A DNA stretch of 64,000 bases from JAJRPT01 sp965661945 (GCA_965661945.1 CBFIFP010000001.1:1030852-1094851); one strand, 5' to 3'. Positions 1-9,981 are shown, numbered from the stretch's first letter. The notes: generated by a model from the sequence alone, not told the origin. Made by a program: numbers and translations.

Positions 1-671
1 CCAACTCCCTTTTCTCCTTTTTGGTGGTATGGCGCGTCAGTAACAATAACAACAACTTTATTTGCAGAAGGTCTAAATTTTATCTTTTCAACAGCTTTTT
101 CAAATGCTTCTAGAGCGTTTTCTTTTACATCTCCCCCACCCTGTGCTTTAATTTTTGAAAGCCTTTTAGTAAATTCATATACATTTTCAGTTGGTTGCTC
201 AATAGCATCTAAATAATCAGAAAATACAATAAGTCCCAGAGTATAGTCAATTCCTCGACCTTTTATAGTTTTTGTAAATTCAGACATTTGTTTTCGAATC
301 GCATCAATATATGATTGCATCGAACCTGTTTGGTCTATTAAAAAAATAAAATCTACTGGAACTCTCTCATCCATAGTTATTTTTTCAATTGAAATAATCT
401 TTTTCATTGTTCCATTTTCAGCGACATTTACACTTTCTGCAAGTAAGGTATCAAGAGGTTCACCGTATATATTATACGCTTCAACAATCAATTTTACAAT
501 AGGATAATTAGTTATATCAACGTTGCGTATTGTTAATTTGATTTCCTTTTTATCCGCTTGAACCTTAGCATTATTCATCAATTCTTTTGCTTGTCTAGAA
601 GATGTATCTTGTTGATTATTAGCAATGATTATACAATTCAAAATAATTATAAGTATGATAAATTTATACAT
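1..671 (-). CDS. VWA-domain secreted protein, 3' part missing
   Basis: This gene reads into the window edge; 223 codons are visible from an ATG at 671 and the C-terminus is missing. Residues 1-17 form a hydrophobic signal peptide. The von Willebrand factor A fold begins around residue 106 with FLIDQTGSM, whose DQTGS is a MIDAS-type metal site (residues 113-117), and continues to a second strand VVVIVTDAP near residue 214. VWA domains bind partner proteins through a divalent metal, so an envelope or extracellular adhesion or scaffold role is likely but unproven. It lies downstream of the GldM-like/outer-membrane gene set, but a terminator at 692-733 separates them. The VWA domain is certain; the specific function is unknown. 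Confidence 0.8.
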   Translation of the reverse strand, partial: MYKFIILIIILNCIIIANNQQDTSSRQAKELMNNAKVQADKKEIKLTIRNVDITNYPIVKLIVEAYNIYGEPLDTLLAESVNVAENGTMKKIISIEKITMDERVPVDFIFLIDQTGSMQSYIDAIRKQMSEFTKTIKGRGIDYTLGLIVFSDYLDAIEQPTENVYEFTKRLSKIKAQGGGDVKENALEAFEKAVEKIKFRPSANKVVVIVTDAPYHQKGEKGV

Positions 672-691
672 TTTTATTCAAGTATTATTTA

Positions 692-733
692 CAAAAAAAA
701 GCCCTCTATCAACAACAATGTTGGTAGAGGGAT
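692..733 (-). terminator. intrinsic terminator after the 2256-754 gene
   Basis: Read on the minus strand, arms of about 11 bp (CCCTCTACCAA paired with TTGATAGAGGG, one G-U pair) are followed by a run of eight T. It ends the transcript of the GldM-like/outer membrane gene set before the VWA gene. Confidence 0.85.
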
Positions 734-753
734 TAAACTTAACCAATTAGAAA

Positions 754-2256
754 TTATAAAGCTATTCTAATTACAGGTGAAATTATGAAGAAATTTTTAA
801 CTTCATAACTACGAACATCCCTCAATGGCGTAGCATACTTTGCTTCTAAGAGTAGCCAGCTTCCAAAAAGTGGCATATATGCTCTTGCTAGCATAATTTG
901 ATTAGAATATTGCAAACTTACACTAAAAGGAAATACCGCTTGATTTCTATATTCAACTTTTGCGTAAAGCCAATCAGCAAATTCTGTTGGATGGAATAAC
1001 TGAACCCCATCTGCATTTGATGTAATATTATAAAATGTTTGTTCTGGAACTCCATCTTGGTTAGGGTCATCATACTCTTCAAATAACATATATTCTCTAA
1101 CTTCAGCATAAGATAAACCTAAATCAAATCTGAAATAGTTTTCTGCTTTTTGTTTGTTTAACCAAAGATTATAAAAAGCAGTTACTTGACCAGTAGTTTG
1201 AAGAATCGGAACAACTCCTGTTGGAGCATAATTAGGGTCTCCATTTCTTTCATCATTTCGATAAAAATCTACACCTGGTGTTATTCCTAAAGTCGCAAAT
1301 CTTTCAGGATTAATCTGCATATCAAATCTTCTATTAATAGGAGATTCAATTTTTAGGTGAATACCGGCTTCTGGATGAAAAGGCATGTGAATATCCATTC
1401 CAAATATTAATTTCCCACCTGGGTCAGTATTCAAATTTCTTTCCGGCAACCAACTAAAGAAATCACCATTTTGAATACCCAAGTCAGTTCTGTAAACAGC
1501 ACCTAAATGAGCATTAATTAAATATGGTGTATTTTTGTTAGTTCCGGGATCGTTATTTACATATAATGGTCTACTCATTATAAACTTACTTTCTCCGGCA
1601 ACGTAATAAGGGTAACCAACTTGGTCATTTCCTGTTTTGTTTTGAATCCAGAACCCAGTATCACCAATTTTTAAAGATTGGTCAAAAAGAGAAAGAGTCA
1701 ACGCTTGATTAACATTAGTTGGTTTTAAGTAATCCCTTATTGCCGATCCTTGATCTGGTTTAACTGGAGCTTCAACAGGTATGTCTTTAAACGAATATTT
1801 CCTTATCTCATCTAGAGATGAAGATTGAATATCATCTTCTGAAAATTGGAAATTTGACAAATCTAAATCATCATATTCTTCATTTTCATATTCCCTTCTG
1901 TAGTCATAACCACTCAATATTTCATATATATTACTTAAATCTTTTTGAAATGTAGTTCCGCTTACAGAAACCTCACCACAAGTTACAATTAAAATTTGAT
2001 AAGGTAATTTTCTATTTATTTGTTTTTTTGTTCTAGGAACAGCCAAAACCTCAATATTTTGAATGTCCAATAATTCATCTTGATTAAGAGTTATTTTAAA
2101 ATATTGATAGATTTGATATTGTAAATCTGGTTCTTCAATTTTCCATCTTGGGAAATATTTTTTTAATTCTGGATCAATTTCGTCTAAATCTGAAAGAAAA
2201 TCTTGAGCATTTATTGCTGTTAAAGCTAAAAATATTAAGATAATTGTAAATTTCAT
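754..2256 (-). CDS. outer membrane beta-barrel-type protein, unknown
   Basis: A 500-residue protein starting with a clear signal peptide (MKFTIILIFLALTAINAQ). An acidic stretch at about 120-150 (EYENEEYDDLDLS and following) precedes a C-terminal half rich in alternating aromatic/hydrophobic strands and ending in IRIAL, as expected of an outer-membrane barrel. I do not recognise a named family. It lies 12 bp downstream of the 614-codon open frame (here started at 4071) and shares its transcription unit, which begins with the GldM-like gene. The three probably form one envelope complex. A T9SS accessory role is possible but is only context-based inference. Confidence 0.7.
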   Translation of the reverse strand: MKFTIILIFLALTAINAQDFLSDLDEIDPELKKYFPRWKIEEPDLQYQIYQYFKITLNQDELLDIQNIEVLAVPRTKKQINRKLPYQILIVTCGEVSVSGTTFQKDLSNIYEILSGYDYRREYENEEYDDLDLSNFQFSEDDIQSSSLDEIRKYSFKDIPVEAPVKPDQGSAIRDYLKPTNVNQALTLSLFDQSLKIGDTGFWIQNKTGNDQVGYPYYVAGESKFIMSRPLYVNNDPGTNKNTPYLINAHLGAVYRTDLGIQNGDFFSWLPERNLNTDPGGKLIFGMDIHMPFHPEAGIHLKIESPINRRFDMQINPERFATLGITPGVDFYRNDERNGDPNYAPTGVVPILQTTGQVTAFYNLWLNKQKAENYFRFDLGLSYAEVREYMLFEEYDDPNQDGVPEQTFYNITSNADGVQLFHPTEFADWLYAKVEYRNQAVFPFSVSLQYSNQIMLARAYMPLFGSWLLLEAKYATPLRDVRSYEVKNFFIISPVIRIAL

Positions 2257-2268
2257 TTTTTTTTCCCT

Positions 2269-4071
2269 TTAAAATACATAAATTATATTTGCCATTGGCA
2301 TAAAGAAAGAACCTATCTCCCATGGTCTTTGATTTTCTCTTAAAAGAACATTTCCATTTGCCCTGAGCTTTAAATAAAGCATATTATCAACAACAGGAAA
2401 CTGTACAAAGAAATTAAGATTTATCGTCTCATCAAAGAAATTAACAGTTGCACCATAAGGAGTAGTTTTGTTTTTAACCATAAAATCAAGTTTCGCACTT
2501 AATCCACCTACAACATCAGTCATAGATTTTGTAAATTCAGCACTTTCAGGAGTATCTTGTTGGTTTAGTACTACTCCATGCTTCCAATTTTCCATAGAAT
2601 AAACCGAACCACCAATACCAAATCTAAGAAGATAATCTTTATCAATATCTAAACCAAAAGTGTAATGTAATGTAGTATTATACCTAAGTAAATATTCGTT
2701 ATTAGCTGGGTCTAATATCGCAGCTCTATTTAAAACGGGGTCATTACCTAAAGCATTACCTATTGCTTCAGAGCGATATGGAGAGGCAACTGCATCACCA
2801 AAAGTGTAACCAAATGAAAGTCTAAAAACGTCTGATTTTGGTATAATCGGTAAATCAAAATCAAACTCTCCCACTATACCAAATCCACCATGAGTTAATG
2901 ACCTATCCATCCCATAAACAGATTCTTGCATACCAGCCCAACCAGATGTTGGCAGAATCATTCCTAACTTTATATTACTCCATAAAACTGATAAGTTTAA
3001 TCTGTTACTAAAAAACGAAGGCATATTTACGTCATCAGCTCCATATTTTAACTCAATACCTATGAGTGGTAAATTATCATTTGTCTTATTATTTTCATCA
3101 AGAACTTTTATTGTTTCTTTAATTTTAGGTAAACCGTTTTCAAAAATTGGCATGCCTTTATCATCCACATCAAAAACTACTGAATCTTTATAGACAGGTT
3201 CATCGTACATAATCCATCTTATATGATCAAAAGATAATAATATTTCTTGATTTGCTGAGGTATACTCCTGAGGTTCACCATTAGATATTTTTCTAAACAA
3301 TTGTATATCTTTTTCTTTAACACCATATAAGCTATAGTCTATTATAGAAGACGAAACTCCAACTTGCGGTTTAAAATAAATGTAGTCTAAACCAATTCCT
3401 TTTGCTTCTAAGGTTACATTTCGATAGTTATCTTGCAATATATTGTTTACAATAAAGTTTAGCGCATTTTTTGCACCAAGTTTTGGATTTTCAATTTTAA
3501 GGTCTTCAAGTTCAGAATTAACGTAAATATTATTTTTACTTACACCAGACAATAAATCATCTAAACTTCTATCCAAAAAATTATTTGGTTCATCATCTAG
3601 AAACAAAACCCCAATTATCCTTTGATTAATATCATCTTGATTGTTACTTACAATAGCGTATATTTTCTGAATTGTAGTATTTTTTTCAACATTAGAATAT
3701 TTTTCTATTAAAGCATTAATTGTTCTATTATCTGGGATAAGCTCTTCTTCTAAATTAGCTTTAAGAATTCTAGATAAATCCCTTCCTGCTTTTTTTAATG
3801 TTAGAGCATTAGCTTTAAAATATTCTAAAACCTTTTCATCAACATCTTCAAATTCTTTGTCATTTCCCGAGACATTTTCTTCATTAACTTTAACTTTGTT
3901 TTCTTCAACTATTTTTTTGAATGTAGGACCTACACTTGACAGATCGTACAGCAAAATATTACCAAATCTATAATTTTTAAAATCACTTAATCTGTTTTCG
4001 ATTTTAACTTCATCGCTTGTTTGCGAATTCAAAATACTAAAACAAAAAACCATTAAAAAAACAATTTTCAT
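2269..4071 (-). CDS. outer membrane beta-barrel-type protein, unknown
   Basis: The open frame starts at 4113, but I place the start at the ATG at 4071. It follows GGAGAAAAA and begins a good signal peptide (MKIVFLMVFCFSILNSQ), giving 600 residues and removing the overlap with the upstream gene. The N-terminal half is charged and helical (about 20-200). The C-terminal half has repeated aromatic strands and internal gly/asn turns typical of an outer-membrane barrel, ending in a terminal phenylalanine (IIYVF), a common barrel-assembly signal. I recognise no specific family. It lies 22 bp downstream of the GldM-like gene and just upstream of a second barrel-like protein. Confidence 0.7.
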   Translation of the reverse strand: MKIVFLMVFCFSILNSQTSDEVKIENRLSDFKNYRFGNILLYDLSSVGPTFKKIVEENKVKVNEENVSGNDKEFEDVDEKVLEYFKANALTLKKAGRDLSRILKANLEEELIPDNRTINALIEKYSNVEKNTTIQKIYAIVSNNQDDINQRIIGVLFLDDEPNNFLDRSLDDLLSGVSKNNIYVNSELEDLKIENPKLGAKNALNFIVNNILQDNYRNVTLEAKGIGLDYIYFKPQVGVSSSIIDYSLYGVKEKDIQLFRKISNGEPQEYTSANQEILLSFDHIRWIMYDEPVYKDSVVFDVDDKGMPIFENGLPKIKETIKVLDENNKTNDNLPLIGIELKYGADDVNMPSFFSNRLNLSVLWSNIKLGMILPTSGWAGMQESVYGMDRSLTHGGFGIVGEFDFDLPIIPKSDVFRLSFGYTFGDAVASPYRSEAIGNALGNDPVLNRAAILDPANNEYLLRYNTTLHYTFGLDIDKDYLLRFGIGGSVYSMENWKHGVVLNQQDTPESAEFTKSMTDVVGGLSAKLDFMVKNKTTPYGATVNFFDETINLNFFVQFPVVDNMLYLKLRANGNVLLRENQRPWEIGSFFMPMANIIYVF

Positions 4072-4093
4072 TTTTTCTCCTATGAATACTTTA

Positions 4094-6466
4094 TTATCTT
4101 TTAACTTTACCATTAACCTTTAATGGTATATCTATTTTTTCAGAAACCGAATGTGACTCTTGAGACCCTATTATAGTTACTATTAAATTTACCTTTCCTG
4201 AGAGAGTACCTCTTTTAGGAGTACCTGTTACTGTAAATTGAATATCGAGATTACCTTCATCATCCAATGTTGGAGTTACATTAATAACTGTTAGTTCATC
4301 TGAACTTGATTCTACACTTTCATCCACACTCAATTTATATTTATATCTGTTATCAAGATACATTGGTGGTGTTACTTTGATACCACTAACTCTACCCAAA
4401 AAGGTATTGCCCCCAATTTGAAATGCTGGCTGCTCTACCATACCTTCTAAAATTATTTGAGGTTTACCTAACACTAATTTGTAATTTTTTCTTGGAAAAA
4501 CTTCAATTTGTTTATTAGTTACATTATCAACCCATGAAACCCAATAATCATAAGATTTATTTTCAGCTCCAAGTAACCAATTTTGTTTTGATGTTTTTAA
4601 ACCGTCTACACTATCTATTTTTTGACTTCCGTCTAATTGTATAAAAGTTCTAAATTGATTTTCTGATATTTTACCGCCTGAGGTAGGTTCAAATTGTTCA
4701 GGAAAATAATCAGTATTAAATGTTTCACCTACTCTAAAATATTCTTCTAGATCAGGAGTTTTGCCCACAGTCTTGAACAAGTTTAATTTAACATCCTTCT
4801 TAGTTGTTCCTTTTTCACCACTTCCAGTTTTATATTCAACTGACAAGTCGTAGATTCTAACATTATTGTCTGAATCTACTTTTGGTAGTTTATCTTTGAA
4901 TTTAACTACATATTCTATCAACGGGTCACCTTTTTTAAGGGTTTTAGATTTGTAAGATTGTTCTAGTTCTATATCAAAATCGCTTATTGTGTAAACCTTA
5001 CCAGAGGGTGATTTTGCACTTATCACTAACTTACTTAAAGTTTCGCCCCCTTGGTATGGCTTTAATCCTAATTTAAAAGCAGGAGGCAACGCGTCAAAAT
5101 AATTTACATCTGTTAAAATTATTGTACCTGGCGCACTTTGCGGTTCGGGTATAATTACCCTAACGTCAAATTCAATTGAATTACTATTTTGATCAAAATA
5201 CCTTGATGAATTTGGAGTTAATAATCTAGTAATATATCCATATAACTCGATTTTTCCTTTATACTCTTCGTATTTTTCACCTTTTTCTTTTGCTTTATTC
5301 TTAGCTGTTTGAAGCTGTTTATCAAATTTTTCAGACACCTCTCTTTTCTGAGCATCTGTCATTTCTTTGGTTGTCATTAAAGAATTACTTGCTGGAATTC
5401 CAAACTCAGAAATATCAACTTCGATATTTTTAATAACTTTTTTCAATTCTTTTGCTTTTAGCTGAACTGTCCCAATATTTACTGTCATATCATCTTTAAC
5501 TTCATCCAAAGATTTAATTTCTGGGGCACCTTTAATACCAAGTATTCTATTTGTTCTAGATAAAAATCTTAATTTGTACCATCCACCTTGTCCTTTTGCT
5601 GGCTGAAAATTAACAGCGAAAGATTTTTTAATAAATTCATCGTTTATTTTTGTATCACTTTCTTCTTTAATATAATAGAATAAGCTATCAATTCTGTTTT
5701 CTTTAACATCTTCAGGAACAAATTTTTCTAATTCGCCTGTTGTTTCAGGTTTTTTATATATTGGTTCAATTCTCACCTCAAAAGGTGACTTATTTTTATC
5801 TTTATTTTTATCTTCCCATTTTGTAATTTGCTCTTTGAGCTTTTTAAAGGTAGCAGCAGTATCTAGTTCTAATTTTTGTACACCAATGTATTCCCAACTT
5901 ACATCATTATCAGTAGGAGGAAGAATTTCTCCAGGAGTCAAATTGTCTATATCAATTTTATTTTCTTTTAATTGGGTATCTGTAAAGAATTCTGGTGTCT
6001 CAGTAGGTACGTCTTTTTGATTGGTAGCTTTATTAAAAAAGATTTGGAATTCAATGTCCTGAACATTAGCAAGAGCGACAAGTTTTTCTAATCTTTCGAA
6101 ATATTTTTTGTCTTCTTCACTTTTTTCTTTGTCTCGTTGTAATTTTGAGGAAACATCTGTTACTCCAACTTCGATAACATAATTTCTGTATGATTTAATT
6201 TCGGCGCCAAGCGCTTCTTTCATATCGTTTACAGTCATTCCATCTCTGCGCATGGTAATCTCATCTTTTGGACGAGTATTGATACCTTCAGTTCCAGAGC
6301 CAGATTGAAGCTGCGATAAGATACTTTCAACCATTTTCATTGCTTCTTTTTGCTTTGAGTGAAGATGTTCTTCTGCTTCGTCACGCTCCACAATAATAAT
6401 TAGTAATTCTAATACTACAGCAAGATATAATACGAAATATACCTTACCAGCACCGCCACCAGACAT
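4094..6466 (-). CDS. GldM/PorM-like inner membrane-anchored periplasmic protein (tentative)
   Basis: A 790-residue protein with a glycine-rich start (MSGGGAGK), one transmembrane helix at about residues 9-27 and a long periplasmic part. Two coiled-coil charged stretches (about 30-60 and 370-400) lie in that part, followed by beta-rich domains to the end. This layout, with an acidic residue (E20) in mid-membrane, resembles GldM/PorM, the T9SS motor shaft that crosses the periplasm. Sequence similarity is weak, and no gldK, gldL or gldN lies beside it. T9SS cargo elsewhere in the window supports the idea. An AAGGTG ribosome site precedes the start. The topology is confident; the GldM assignment is inference. 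Confidence 0.6.
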   Translation of the reverse strand: MSGGGAGKVYFVLYLAVVLELLIIIVERDEAEEHLHSKQKEAMKMVESILSQLQSGSGTEGINTRPKDEITMRRDGMTVNDMKEALGAEIKSYRNYVIEVGVTDVSSKLQRDKEKSEEDKKYFERLEKLVALANVQDIEFQIFFNKATNQKDVPTETPEFFTDTQLKENKIDIDNLTPGEILPPTDNDVSWEYIGVQKLELDTAATFKKLKEQITKWEDKNKDKNKSPFEVRIEPIYKKPETTGELEKFVPEDVKENRIDSLFYYIKEESDTKINDEFIKKSFAVNFQPAKGQGGWYKLRFLSRTNRILGIKGAPEIKSLDEVKDDMTVNIGTVQLKAKELKKVIKNIEVDISEFGIPASNSLMTTKEMTDAQKREVSEKFDKQLQTAKNKAKEKGEKYEEYKGKIELYGYITRLLTPNSSRYFDQNSNSIEFDVRVIIPEPQSAPGTIILTDVNYFDALPPAFKLGLKPYQGGETLSKLVISAKSPSGKVYTISDFDIELEQSYKSKTLKKGDPLIEYVVKFKDKLPKVDSDNNVRIYDLSVEYKTGSGEKGTTKKDVKLNLFKTVGKTPDLEEYFRVGETFNTDYFPEQFEPTSGGKISENQFRTFIQLDGSQKIDSVDGLKTSKQNWLLGAENKSYDYWVSWVDNVTNKQIEVFPRKNYKLVLGKPQIILEGMVEQPAFQIGGNTFLGRVSGIKVTPPMYLDNRYKYKLSVDESVESSSDELTVINVTPTLDDEGNLDIQFTVTGTPKRGTLSGKVNLIVTIIGSQESHSVSEKIDIPLKVNGKVKR

Positions 6467-6701
6467 ATATCACCTTTATTTTTCGATTACAAATTTTTAT
6501 AAACTATCCTGAAATTTGATTTTCAGAATTTCCAATTTAAAGCATATTTAAATAAAAAACAAATTTTATTTAAAACTTTTTAAAACTTTTACTCTTGGAA
6601 AAATAAAGTAGAGATTAGTTCAATAGGCAATTATTGTTATATTTATGAAAAAATGATTTTTGATTAGCACTAAATTAACACTTTAAATTTAAAAAAACAA
6701 A

Positions 6702-7946
6702 TTATTTTTTATTGATAATTAGTTTTTTTGTGTACAATCCTTGATTACAATTTATTTGTAATAAATAGAATCCATCGGTTAGATTTTTTAAGTCTATATT
6801 TTTCAGATTATTATTATTTTTTAAATTCATAACTATTCTGCCATACGAATCTAAAATAATTATTTCGTTAACAATAAAATTATTTAAATTGCTACTAATG
6901 TTTATTTCTCCAGTATCTGTTGGGTTGGGGAAAATGCTAATAGCATTTTTGCTATTTTTTACATTTCCACCTTCTTCAAGTCCTACTTTTATTAGATTAT
7001 TTTCTTGCCAAAGAGATTTTCTTGATTGCAATTGAAGAGCAGCTTTCATTCTTTCAATTTGTCCTAAAGTAAACATTGCATAGCAACTCCAGTTGTAATC
7101 CATAAAGTTTTCGCCATTGATAGGAGAGTTTTCGCAATTATCAGCAACGCAGCCCATCATTGATGCATCAACTGGAGGAGTGTCTTCAACATAATCATTA
7201 GGATAAGAATAACCGCCCTCGAAAGTATGTAATAAATTTAACCAATGACCAAACTCGTGCGAAAGAACAGAAGCAAACTTATCATTAGTATTGCCTAATA
7301 AATATCTACCATTATATACTACTCTTGCTACTCCCTGATTTGACATCCCGTTGTTAGGATAATAAGCAAAACCAGATAAATTTTCAACACCATCTCCATT
7401 TAATTCTAAAGTAATATATACATTCATATATGAGAAATTATCCCAAGCAATGCTTGAAATAAAATTATTTACTTCATTATTGTCTTTTGATAAACCCATA
7501 TTTTCTGCTTCATAAAAAATTACACCATTTGTTGGATTACCATCGGGATCTAATTTAGGCAACTTAAATTGTATATCCATTTCTCCCCTTACACCTTCAA
7601 AATTTGGATCACTAGTAAGAAAATCCTTATTTAAACCATTGAAGTCATTATTGGTATGTTCCAATGAGTTAATAATTGTAGATTCTGGAACAGTTGTCCC
7701 AGCAAAATCAGTTCCGAATACATGGAACACAACAGGTATTATATACTTTTGCTCATTTAATATTCTTTTTGATTTAAGAAATTCATCTATAAACTTCTGA
7801 TTTTCTAAAAATTCTTTTTGATAATTTAAAGAAGTTTGTATTAAATCATTTTTGTTTAAACAATTAACTTCATTATTAATATCATTGGCAATAATAAAAT
7901 TACCAGCACCTAAAAAGGTAAATATAATTAGTAAAATTTTTTTCAT
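6702..7946 (-). CDS. secreted M43-type zinc metalloprotease with T9SS sorting domain
   Basis: A 414-residue protein: signal peptide at 1-20, catalytic domain to about 320, and a C-terminal sorting domain from about 335 (SIFPNPTDTGEINI ... GFYLLQINC ... KKLIINKK). The zinc site is HEFGHWLNLLH (residues 230-240; three His ligands and catalytic Glu231), followed by a NFMDY Met-turn. Both fit the M43 cytophagalysin/pappalysin family, whose members cleave extracellular proteins. The CTD predicts export through T9SS and attachment to or release from the cell surface. It is monocistronic by position, with about 235 bp of AT-rich spacer on the downstream side. Confidence 0.92.
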   Translation of the reverse strand: MKKILLIIFTFLGAGNFIIANDINNEVNCLNKNDLIQTSLNYQKEFLENQKFIDEFLKSKRILNEQKYIIPVVFHVFGTDFAGTTVPESTIINSLEHTNNDFNGLNKDFLTSDPNFEGVRGEMDIQFKLPKLDPDGNPTNGVIFYEAENMGLSKDNNEVNNFISSIAWDNFSYMNVYITLELNGDGVENLSGFAYYPNNGMSNQGVARVVYNGRYLLGNTNDKFASVLSHEFGHWLNLLHTFEGGYSYPNDYVEDTPPVDASMMGCVADNCENSPINGENFMDYNWSCYAMFTLGQIERMKAALQLQSRKSLWQENNLIKVGLEEGGNVKNSKNAISIFPNPTDTGEINISSNLNNFIVNEIIILDSYGRIVMNLKNNNNLKNIDLKNLTDGFYLLQINCNQGLYTKKLIINKK

Positions 7947-8013
7947 TTGTGTTTCTTTAATAAATCTAATAATAAAAATACAATGGTTTTGTTACATTTA
8001 TATGGTTTTATAA

Positions 8014-8796
8014 TTACTTCTTTTTAATAAAAACAAAATATATTCCTAATAAAACAAAAGGTATGCTCAAAATTTGCCCCATATTAATAGGTAAAAAGTC
8101 TTCAAAAGGTACTTGATTTTCTTTAAAATATTCAACTATAAATCTAGAACTAAAAATACCTATTAAAAAATATCCAAATAGCTCCCCGCTTTTTGTTTTA
8201 GCTTTTTCTTTTTTGTATTTAAAAAATAAAAAAATGAAAACCAACAGATATAAAAACGCCTCATATATTTGAGTAGGGTGCCTTGGTAACTCATCAATAT
8301 TCTCAAAAATAAAAGCCCAAGCTACTTCAGTTTCAACACCAAATATTTCTGAGTTCATTAAATTTCCTAATCGAATAAATACCCCAGCAAGAGCCACAGT
8401 TATTACTATCCTATCGAGAATCCATAACAATTTAATGTATGGGAATCTTTTTGTAAAAATATAAAGTCCCAAAATAATACCAATACCTGCTCCATGACTT
8501 GCTAATCCACCCTCCCAGACTTTAAGAATCTCAATAGGATTAGAAAGATAATATTCCGGAGAATAAAAAAGGCAATGACCCAAGCGTGCACCTATAACAG
8601 TACTAAAAACCATAGTCATTGTTAGAGAATCTAAAATTTTTAAATCAACATTCTCATTCTTAAAAACCCATTCCATAATTCTAAAACCTATCACAAAGCC
8701 AGCAGCAAATAAAATTCCATACCATCTCAGTGTCAAAAAACCAAAAGAGAATATTTCTGGAGAAATGCCCCAGTTAATATAAGCCATTAAATTCAT
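8014..8796 (-). CDS. lgt: prolipoprotein diacylglyceryl transferase
   Basis: A 260-residue, roughly seven-helix inner membrane enzyme that transfers diacylglycerol from phosphatidylglycerol to the lipobox cysteine of prolipoproteins. The Lgt signature is visible as IRLGNLMNSEIFG at about residue 140. It is preceded by GGLASHGAGIG and followed by a PRHPTQIYEA segment, both conserved in Lgt. Length matches the family. The first ATG has no clear ribosome site; another ATG lies three codons in. Many lipoproteins in this window are its expected substrates. It stands alone, 67 bp from the M43 protease gene. Confidence 0.96.
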   Translation of the reverse strand: MNLMAYINWGISPEIFSFGFLTLRWYGILFAAGFVIGFRIMEWVFKNENVDLKILDSLTMTMVFSTVIGARLGHCLFYSPEYYLSNPIEILKVWEGGLASHGAGIGIILGLYIFTKRFPYIKLLWILDRIVITVALAGVFIRLGNLMNSEIFGVETEVAWAFIFENIDELPRHPTQIYEAFLYLLVFIFLFFKYKKEKAKTKSGELFGYFLIGIFSSRFIVEYFKENQVPFEDFLPINMGQILSIPFVLLGIYFVFIKKK

Positions 8797-8859
8797 AAAT
8801 AAATACTATATTTTAATTCGAAAAAGAGTAAATATACTAGAAATAAAATTAGAATTTGA

Positions 8860-9039
8860 TTAATAATCATCATCATCTTCTTCTACTTCATCAATATCAA
8901 AATCATTTAGATAACTGTCGTCAATCAAATCATTATCGTCATTTTCGTCCCACTTGTCATCATCATTAGTGTTTTCATTCCAATCATTTGTATCGTAATC
9001 TTCTTCGAAATCTTCATCAAAGTCTAAATCTTTTGCCAT
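8860..9039 (-). CDS. 59-residue highly acidic protein
   Basis: A short frame from ATG 9039 to TAA 8860, preceded by AGGAT seven bases before the start. The product starts MAKDLDFDEDFEED and ends EVEEDDDDY; well over half its residues are Asp, Glu or Asn, with scattered aromatics (Trp20, Trp30). There is no signal peptide and no recognised family. Such acidic tails or small proteins often bind basic partners (ribosome, DNA-mimic roles), but nothing here identifies a partner. The ribosome site, the clean frame and the amphipathic spacing of aromatics argue that it is real. It lies 64 bp upstream of lgt. Confidence 0.6.
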   Translation of the reverse strand: MAKDLDFDEDFEEDYDTNDWNENTNDDDKWDENDDNDLIDDSYLNDFDIDEVEEDDDDY

Positions 9040-9169
9040 TAGTTTATCCTATTAATTAGAGTATAAGAATAAGCGAAATTAATACATTTTTTATTTAAAA
9101 AGAAATTATTTTTAAAACTAATGTTTTTTTTTTGCGTAATAATAAAATATTTTATTAAAAGGTAAAATT

Positions 9170-9730
9170 ATGAAAAGAAATTATTTATTAACTATATTGC
9201 CTTTACTTGCTTTTTTGTTTTCTTGTAACGACGAAAATGTCTATGTAACTGAATATGTTGGAGCAAGGTCTCAATTTATAACTATTGAACCTAATCATTG
9301 GATATATGATGAAGCAATACCAAAACATTTTGTAGAATATAATTACCCAAGTATTACAAATAATGTTATCGACAGAGGATTAGTTTTAGTCTATATGGCT
9401 GATAGAAACTCATCAAGAAATGCATGGACTTTAATGCCAAGAACAGAAGTATATTTCGACCAGACAACTGAAGAAATTGATTTCACAGTTGAATGGGGCT
9501 ACTGGATAGAACCAGGTAGATTAGAAATTGAATATATTCGTTCAAATAATTACACTTTTGGTCCAGAGAACACCATCGATGTTAAAGTAGTAATTGTTGA
9601 TGATATGATTAACTCCTCAAATGAGGTTGGAAATAATGTGAATTTTGAAGTGAATTTTGAAAATTATGATGAGGTTATCAAACACTTCAAAGTTAAAGAA
9701 ACTAATTATGAAATCAAACATACAAAATAA
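9170..9730 (+). CDS. lipoprotein, unknown
   Basis: A 186-residue protein with a lipoprotein signal ending in LFSC (Cys19), so it should be lipidated and sit in the envelope. The mature part is beta-rich with many aromatics and acidic residues (about 35-165) and a charged tail. I do not recognise a family; its size and style fit the many DUF-type lipoproteins of Bacteroidota. AAGGTAAAATT precedes the ATG. It is a single-gene unit closed by the hairpin at 9890-9918. Confidence 0.75.
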   Translation: MKRNYLLTILPLLAFLFSCNDENVYVTEYVGARSQFITIEPNHWIYDEAIPKHFVEYNYPSITNNVIDRGLVLVYMADRNSSRNAWTLMPRTEVYFDQTTEEIDFTVEWGYWIEPGRLEIEYIRSNNYTFGPENTIDVKVVIVDDMINSSNEVGNNVNFEVNFENYDEVIKHFKVKETNYEIKHTK

Positions 9731-9889
9731 TAGTTTGTTAAATAATTATTTTCTTTTAGATTATTGATGATTTAAATCATTGAAAATATTATGGAAAATA
9801 TTATAAATAATTAAATATTCATAAAAAAATGGTTTATTTGTTTATCACTATAAGATTTACTGCTTAACAGCTTTTATTTCTTTATTTAT

Positions 9890-9918
9890 AAGCTACTTAT
9901 ACAGAGTAGCTTTATTTT
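9890..9918 (+). terminator. intrinsic terminator
   Basis: AAGCTAC and GTAGCTT arms flank a nine-base loop, followed by TATTTTTA. It lies about 160 bp past the 9170-9730 lipoprotein gene and before the -7 element (TAATTTTG, 9946-9953) of the next gene. Confidence 0.6.
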
Positions 9919-9981
9919 TAATTTTATTATCTCGAATTTTTTTCTTAATTTTGTAGATTACTTATTTTAATATCAAAAAAT

